Assembly: GCA_963995525.1 (NCBI GenBank)
Contig: OZ023205.1
Location: 45,586,704 to 45,650,703, forward strand
From: Escarpia spicata
Taxonomy: Eukaryota; Annelida; Polychaeta; Sabellida; Siboglinidae
Length of the DNA stretch: 64,000 bases
Reading direction: 5' to 3'
Positions 57,978 to 64,000 of this stretch are shown here, in pieces; position 1 is the first letter of the stretch, and every line of letters starts with the position of its first letter. Made by a program: the position numbers and the translations under genes. Below the pieces are notes generated by a model, which was not told the origin of the DNA, ran no database searches, and saw only the letters and a program-made list of their open reading frames with translations.

Positions 57978-58064
57978 TTTAACTCTCGTAGAGATGGCAT
58001 AGAGCTGATGCTGGTGGCCAACGCTTCAGCGGCCTCTTGGTCACTCAGGTCATTCTCAGAGAGG
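57978..58064 (-). CDS. LRR-87 exon, module U6
   Basis: Encodes LSENDLSDQEAAEAL then ATSISSMPSLREL, with D to E and E to Q conservative changes. The acceptor has lost one base (ACTTTCAG instead of ACTTTGCAG) but still ends in CAG at the same exon edge, so exon length and phase are kept. Trailing AA as in U1. Confidence 0.7.
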
Positions 58065-58596
58065 CTGAAAGTATTCTTTTATTAATTAAAATAACAATAC
58101 GTGTAGACATTATGCAAAACATAAGTATAAAAAACAATGTTACATTTACAAATACAGTGTAGACCTGACATGATCTGGACACCCAACAAACACAATCCTT
58201 ATCGCCATAACCAAACATCAAATTGTGTGCAACCATGTGCATATAAACCTGCTTTTGCAACTGGCTTATCCTGTCTTGAATAATCTCCAAATATGCATTG
58301 TGTGGCTACTTTAAATAATATCCACAAATAGATCGATATAAAAGTGCATATATTTATTTAAATTGTCGAAAGAATTTACTTTGGCCGTTACATCTTGTAA
58401 CTGGCCAGCGTCAATTACTGGACTGACAGTTATCATTCAAAACCCAGTGCATTTCTTCATTACATGGTTTCTGAGATATCAGTAGGCCTAGTCGAAAACA
58501 CAATGAAAGAATTACATTACATTACATGAATTACATTACTGAGAAGGCACTTTTAACCAAAATACAATTTTCAGTAGAGATGAGAACATTTGTTTG

Positions 58597-58670
58597 AGCA
58601 GGATGGAGAAGTAGTGGTTGCGAGTACAGCACGGGAACTGAGGGGATGGTGGTTCAATTCTACATGCCAC
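58597..58670 (+). mobile_element. tRNA-derived SINE head (copy 3)
   Basis: Same A/B-box text as 49101-49173 with one B-box change (GGTTCAATTCTAC). Confidence 0.4.
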
Positions 58671-58806
58671 CGTTTCAAAATTTACACTTCATTAAGCCCA
58701 TGTTGCCTGTGGCAATCCAAGCTTAGATACATGTAAATCATGGACATAACACAAGTCATCATCTGGACAAAGAGGGATGTCAACTGAACTATCCTTTCTC
58801 TAAAAA

Positions 58807-59163
58807 GTGTTGCTATCAATACAAATCTATGACCATTCTATGCTCGACGACGACCGATCTGTGATAAGACATTGTCAGGAGTTTATGCTATACTCATTGA
58901 TGTTAAAAAGGCCTGTCAAACAAGTTCCTGCAGATCAAGCAACTAAGTGGATGAACACATCATGGAAGAAGCAGATTGCTACGTCACAGGACACAACATA
59001 TGATGACGAGGAAGAGACCACATGCTTCGATTCCACCTGTCACCATCTCAAAATGTGGACAATTTTTTTCACTTTACCTTGCCTGTATCATTTCAATGAG
59101 ACACTCATTGGTCCCTTCTATCTAGTGCATGTGTCACAGGATGGAATAGATCACACACACTAA
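58807..59163 (+). other. 118-codon open frame, second copy
   Basis: Counterpart of 49311-49667, with P for H, H for D and other replacements. Length and frame are kept. Confidence 0.25.
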
Positions 59164-59442
59164 ATCAATGCGTAACCTGTTGTAATGAAATATCGTCACT
59201 GACTTCCTGTAAAGGAACAGAAAGTGCAACAACACTCATCCAGTATCTTTGGCAATCAAATGCACTGCACCAACTTCACAAAGTGAAGGAGTCAGCGATC
59301 TTCTAACAGATGACGACTCTGAAAAGCAGCATGTTATCACCAACATTTAGCAATGACTGATTGAGGAAACTACAGTGTTTCATGGTGCACTGAAGAAGCA
59401 ATGCTGACAAACATTTTCTTCTTCTTGCTGTCGGTGCTGTCA

Positions 59443-59475
59443 ATCATCATCATCATCATCATCATTGTGCAGCCA
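59443..59475 (-). repeat. ATG-repeat tail left by a deletion
   Basis: The RTE-like tail and GTGCAGCCAT are joined directly to sequence that in U5 begins at 53769, so about 3.8 kb (RTE body, LINE-C/B, LINE-D) is missing in U6. Confidence 0.8.
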
Positions 59476-59594
59476 TTGAATTATGAATGAATAAATTTAT
59501 ATTTTTCCTAAAACCTCACATGGAAAAATGACAACAATCATCTTCATGTTCACAACAATAGTTAGCCAATTTTAGGCACTGTTGTAAAAATTCG

Positions 59595-60870
59595 AGATAG
59601 GTTGAAAAGAGCAGTTGACTCAAAACTGAGGGATCACCAGACAGGATTCCGACAGGAAAGATCATTCACTGACCCGATAACAAACCTACACATCATAATT
59701 GAGCTGTATATGGAATGGAACTCTCCCGCATATGCTAATTATATCGACTTTGAAAAAGCTTTCGAGTGCGTAGACCGTGATGCTATGTGGAAATTGATGA
59801 GACATTACGGAATTCTAGAGAAGTTCATCTCCATAATCAAAAGCACATACAAGGGAATGACCCGCAGAATCCTGCATTAAGGGAATACTACAGACAAGTT
59901 TGATGTAAAGACAGGTGTGAGAACATCACTATCACCATTTCTCTTTCTGATGGCTATTGACTGGACCATGAGAACAGCTACATAAGAAAAATGGCATACG
60001 GTTCACTCTGGGGAAAACTAGATGAATTAGACTTTGTTGATAATGTGGCTCTTCTTTCACACAACCAAAACCAAATGCAAGGAAAAACATCACTAATAGA
60101 AACAACTGCAGCCACCTTAGAATTAAAAGTGAACAAAGTGAACAAAGATAAAATCAAGATCATGAGAATGCTTATAGAAAGGTAGAGAGTCATGATGGAC
60201 AGAAAAATCTCAAAAAAGTTGAAAGGAAGGTCCTGAGAATGTGTGTTACACCGGCATGCCTTTATGGTCTGAAAACAGTGGCTCTGACATAACAACAGAG
60301 GCTGCAAATTTGTGAGAACAACTGGGTTAGAAAAATAACAAAAACATAGAGGGTAGATAGAAGAAGAACAAATGACCTGAGAACAGAGGTTGGAATGCAA
60401 TGTAATGTAACAGGAAGATTATTGAGAAGCTGGATTAGATGGGCAGGCCAATTGGCAAGAATGGATGCCGAACAAATAGCAAAGAGAGCAGAGGCGGAAC
60501 AACACAAAGGACACAGGAAAAGGGGAAGGCCACAGCTGAGATGGGAGGTCTGTGTGAGGATTGACATGAGAAGATCAGGGGAGGATGAAAGATGGAGAGA
60601 GGGAGCGATGGACAGAAAACTATGCAAGGAAAAGACACTGAGAATGGATCAGCTTGACTGTAGTTGACCCTCACCCCTGTACCCAGGGAACAAGGAGGAG
60701 AGCAAAATTTTGCGTAATGAATGGAACAGTGTTTCAGTATTTCTTCTCGTTGGTGACTAGTGAGGTAGGCTGTTTGTCTACTACACATCAATTATTTGCA
60801 GAAATTGTCACCTCGCAGCTCAACAGCATAAACCCTTGAAACAACTTACAAGCTACAACTAATGCATCAC
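59595..60870 (+). mobile_element. LINE-E, longer copy, U6
   Basis: RT N-terminal frame 59602-59880 is better preserved than in U5 (FEKAFECVDRDAMWK, RHYGILEKFISIIKSTYKG). The active site reads FVDN as in U5. A TAA in CTGACATAACAAC (about 60287) and a 12-bp loss break the C-terminal frame. Confidence 0.8.
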
Positions 60871-62340
60871 ATTGGTTATATAAATCTTTGTCGTGATCAT
60901 TTGTTCTGAAACCAAGAACTCATACACATTCACACATACACTAATTACACGAAATGTTCTCATAGAGTAAGTACCACACAAAAGTTTGGGGACCTAACCA
61001 TGAATCACGCAATATGATTAACACAAAAATGAGCTGATGGTACACACACTATAGGTATAAATATCTAGAAGTCATACACATTCACATGTACACTCATTAC
61101 ATGAAATATTGTTATAGCATAAGTACCAGACAAATGTTTAAGGATCTAAACATAAATGGTGATGTTATATCATTATTATCGGATAGTTGACCACTATTGC
61201 TCATCTTAATGCAATCATTCACAATATTTATTAAAAAGCCATAAACCACAATTAACCAATGATAAGCAGTGTTGCCAAGATATCTTTTGAAAATCCATGG
61301 GCAAATAGTAGCACAAATTATCGTCATATCCTAAATTAATGTAATATGAATGTTCTATTCTAAATGTTACAAATCAAAAGTGGTTTCAAGAAATGCACTA
61401 TTTTAAACGATGATGATGTCAGTTGTATTACTACGGAAGTTACTGTATTGTAAAGAATGTACAATTGCCTTTTTGAACATACAAAATAAAGATTTTATTT
61501 ATTATGCATGTACATATCTCGCCAATAATTTATCACATGCACAACCAACTTATACAGTATCAACCAGAATTGAGGCAGGAGTGTGAAACATCTGCATGAA
61601 ATGGTTTTAAATGTCGGTGGAATTGTGTAATCTTTCCAACTGATCATTTTGTTATAGCTGAGTCACCATGCACAATCACTTGTTGGCAGACAGGATACTC
61701 ATATCTTATGTAAGACTAAGACCAGCCTAAATTCAAGGCTACAATTTGTGCATTAAAATAACTTCAAGGTCGTCTGAAATAATCTGTGGTAGTTTCTTTA
61801 TTCATTTAAGGTTATTCATCAAACGTCTTGAACAATTTCAATAGCGTATGCTCACAGCTATTTTGGGAATCTGCACCACTAGCATTGTGCCACTGGGGGT
61901 CAACAGAAATGGTACAAAGACTAAATGAAAACAAACATGCAAATGCAACAAGTCTGTACAAAATCAGTGTGGAGCTTCTTGAACTAAACCGACCTGTCCA
62001 AGAAGCAAAAGAGAGAGAGAGAGAGATGAGAGAGAGGGGGAGAGAGAGGAGGAGAGAGGGTGGTGAGAGAGGGTGAGATAGGGGAAGAGAGAGAGAGTGA
62101 GAGAGAAGGGGGAGAGTGAGACAGAGGACGGAGAGAGGGAGCGAGAGAGGGGTTGGTGAGAGAGAAGGGGGAGAGAGGGGAAGAGAGGGGGATAGAGGTA
62201 GCGAAATAGATAGATGAAGAGATGGGAGAGAGGAGGAGAGGGTACAGGGAGAAGAAGGGGAAGGAAAGAGAGTAAGAGACGGGCCGGAGAAGGAATGTCA
62301 TAGCCACAAGTTGTTGCTAAGTTATGTACCTGCAGTGAGT
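60871..62340. other. Type A tail, U6
   Basis: Non-coding as in U1, with the 69-codon-like frame (61828 on) and a GA-rich tract (61999-62300) of different internal structure. Confidence 0.7.
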
Positions 62341-62532
62341 GAGCACCTGCCTAATGCGACCTACACAAACTGGTCATGAGATCACATTTTATTTGTTTTA
62401 GAGTGACCAGCCATGATTCGACCATAGCAGGCCTCAAAATAGATGACTGCTTAGGGACAAATTGCCAGGACGTTACTTCCAATGAAGAATAAAGATGCTT
62501 CAATTCCAATAAAGCACACCTAACGAGAAAGA

Positions 62533-63550
62533 AACCTTTTCACTATGCATCATGGTGGTTCACATCCTGTATCATGGGTGAAGTGTATTTATGCAGTTTC
62601 AGTGACAAAAACTCTTACATTGTCAGATGAATGTTATTTACAGAAATGTCACTGTATAAATAACATGTACTATGTCAGCATCTAGGTATAAATCACAAAA
62701 TATTTTTAAGATAGAAATGACCAGATAGACCACGCACTTCATTTATTCAGAGCTCACCAATATTTTTTACTAGATGCCTTGATTTTGCATTTCACATCTA
62801 TTGTGTGTTCTCGTGTGGCTGATAAAGTCAATGCAGAATTTGCATGGTCGTCCAGAGCTTGAAGCTCAAGAAAGTGTTGTATTTTTTAGATGGTTGTGTA
62901 GGCCAATACAAGAAATGAAAGAACATCATAAGTTCGTGCTACAATTCTGTGAACTTTACAGTTGACGTCGAATGGCAATGTTTACCATTTCACATAGCAA
63001 GGGGCCATGTAGTGGTTAAAGAGGATGACAACAAAGGCTAGTCTACAGAGACCTTATCAAGACCAGATCCAGACTCCTCACCAGCTACATGAGTCTATCA
63101 AATAAAATATTCTCTCCTTAGATGTTGAATACTTCTCCATGGGAGACTGGGAAGCTCAGAGACATTGATTCAGAGCTTTGAAAAGGTGCAGTCAGTGCCA
63201 GGGACATGAGAGTTGCATTGTTTCTGACCTGTGTCATTGTTCACATTAAAAGTGAGTCAACAAGCAACCACACAAACCCGACAAGAAACCGTGACAGCTG
63301 AAGGTGATGCCATCAGGTTTAAGAGATGAAGGGTTACATCATGGTACTATATGATGGATGGGGGTGGCTTGGAATGGTCAGGTCCATGGATCAGAAAGAA
63401 AGAGGAGAGCTATTAACTTTCTCCATTCTCATGAACCAGCCAGATCATTCACTTGCCCCAAGCCACCTGATGACCTGGTGTTAGGCAAGGGAGACATCCT
63501 AACCAAAGGTCACCCTACTACAGAACTGGAAGAACATATACCTTGAAGAC
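62533..63550 (+). pseudogene. Degenerate coding-like block, family not named
   Basis: Near 62877 a frame reads YFLDGCVGQYKK and then a stop. Near 62993 another frame reads SHSKGPCSG followed by stops and QQRLVYRD. The order of an (L/S)DGCxxQYK block, an SHGKGxxDG-like block and a KRLVxR-like block recalls an uncharacterised domain often predicted in invertebrate genomes. From memory only. 63358-63546 (62 codons) is open but unrecognised. Confidence 0.3.
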
Positions 63551-63554
63551 AGAG

Positions 63555-64000
63555 AACTTGGCACAAGTGTCTAAATCACTGAAGGATTGGCTTCAAGAGA
63601 AGTACACGGAAACCACATGTCCATTGTACGTTTGAATAGACAAGATAATAGTGTTAATAATCTGGAAAAGTATCAATTTGCAGTCATGAACACTGTCACT
63701 GAAATGTGAAAAGATATTGGCACGAGAATGTTCATATTGTCAAGTGTTGTTTTTTAAAAATATGTTTACCACATTATAAGGTGTGTTTAAATATACACTT
63801 GGCACAAGTGTCTAAATCATAGAAGGAATGGCTTCAACAGTAGAACTGGGAAAACTCATGTTCATTATATGTTTGAATAGGTTAGATTACAAAGGGTTAA
63901 TAATCTGTAAACAAAAGTATCAATTTGCAGTTATGAACACTGTCTCTGAAAAGTGAAAAGGTATTGATATGTGAATGTTCATTGTTGCCATGCCTGTGTG
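63555..64000. repeat. Tandem direct repeat of about 242 bp
   Basis: TGGCACAAGTGTCTAAATCA starts at about 63560 and again at about 63800, each followed by GAAGGA(A/T)TGGCTTCAA and similar text. It is the same sequence as the start of the type B tail (35130, 55256). The second copy runs off the window. Confidence 0.85.

Larger units (their letters stand above)
56207..62520. repeat. Segmental unit U6 (type A, most diverged)
   Basis: It contains both LRR exons, a SINE head, the 118-codon frame, LINE-E with RT N-terminus, and a type A tail without the 201-bp insert. Confidence 0.8.

Overview
The window looks like repeat-dense nuclear DNA of an AT-rich invertebrate animal. The signs are decayed non-LTR retrotransposons, Gypsy and DIRS-type retroelements, tRNA-derived SINE heads, CA and GA microsatellites, and spliceosomal GT/AG exons. 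Nothing bacterial (operons, ribosome binding sites) is visible. The mix of RNI-type leucine-rich repeat exons, DIRS elements and a LINE with a 2A-like motif fits marine invertebrates such as echinoderms, hemichordates, cephalochordates or lophotrochozoans. I cannot name the species. The best candidate host coding sequence is a set of very small exons on the minus strand. One exon of 87 nt encodes a 29-residue leucine-rich repeat (LRR). About 0.9 kb downstream on the minus strand lies an 84-nt exon encoding a 28-residue LRR. This pair occurs seven times: LRR-87 near 8.65, 26.5, 33.5, 37.9, 43.2, 48.5 and 58.0 kb, and LRR-84 near 7.65, 25.5, 30.8, 36.8, 42.2, 47.5 and 57.0 kb. All 14 exons keep an open frame, an AG acceptor, a GT donor and the same intron phase. 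Any module can therefore be spliced to any other and would add 57 residues of alternating 29/28 repeats, the architecture known from ribonuclease inhibitor and the LRR domains of NLR immune receptors. No NACHT, death-fold or other gene end was found, so the parent gene is not known. Layout: 0-1.84 kb, broken Gypsy pol (G1). 1.84-2.84 kb, satellite-like repeats. 2.84-3.3 kb, CA array. 3.3-6.23 kb, LINE-A1 (minus). 6.25-6.93 kb, insertion carrying a possible DNA-transposon fragment. 6.93-9.3 kb, LRR module U0. 9.3-10.9 kb, SINE head, possible LRR remnant and minisatellite. 10.9-15.0 kb, duplicated block with SINE, solo-like LTR and Gypsy G2. 15.2-16.0 kb, CA array. 16.0-17.75 kb, LINE-A2. 17.75-19.15 kb, LINE-C with nested LINE-B. 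19.7-21.87 kb, second copy of the 10.9-13.1 kb block. 21.87-24.7 kb, LINE-A3. 24.65-62.5 kb, six further LRR-bearing segmental units U1-U6. 62.5-64 kb, degenerate coding-like sequence and tandem repeats. The units share the order LINE-A 5-prime remnant, LRR-84, intron, LRR-87, LINE-E fragment, then a type A tail (GA-rich, U1/U3/U4/U6) or a type B tail (U2/U5). U3 and U4 are near-identical 5,317-bp tandem copies. U2 carries a 1.76-kb DIRS-type fragment with an intact tyrosine recombinase reading frame. In short, mobile elements appear to have built and shuffled a segmental array whose best preserved parts are LRR exons.
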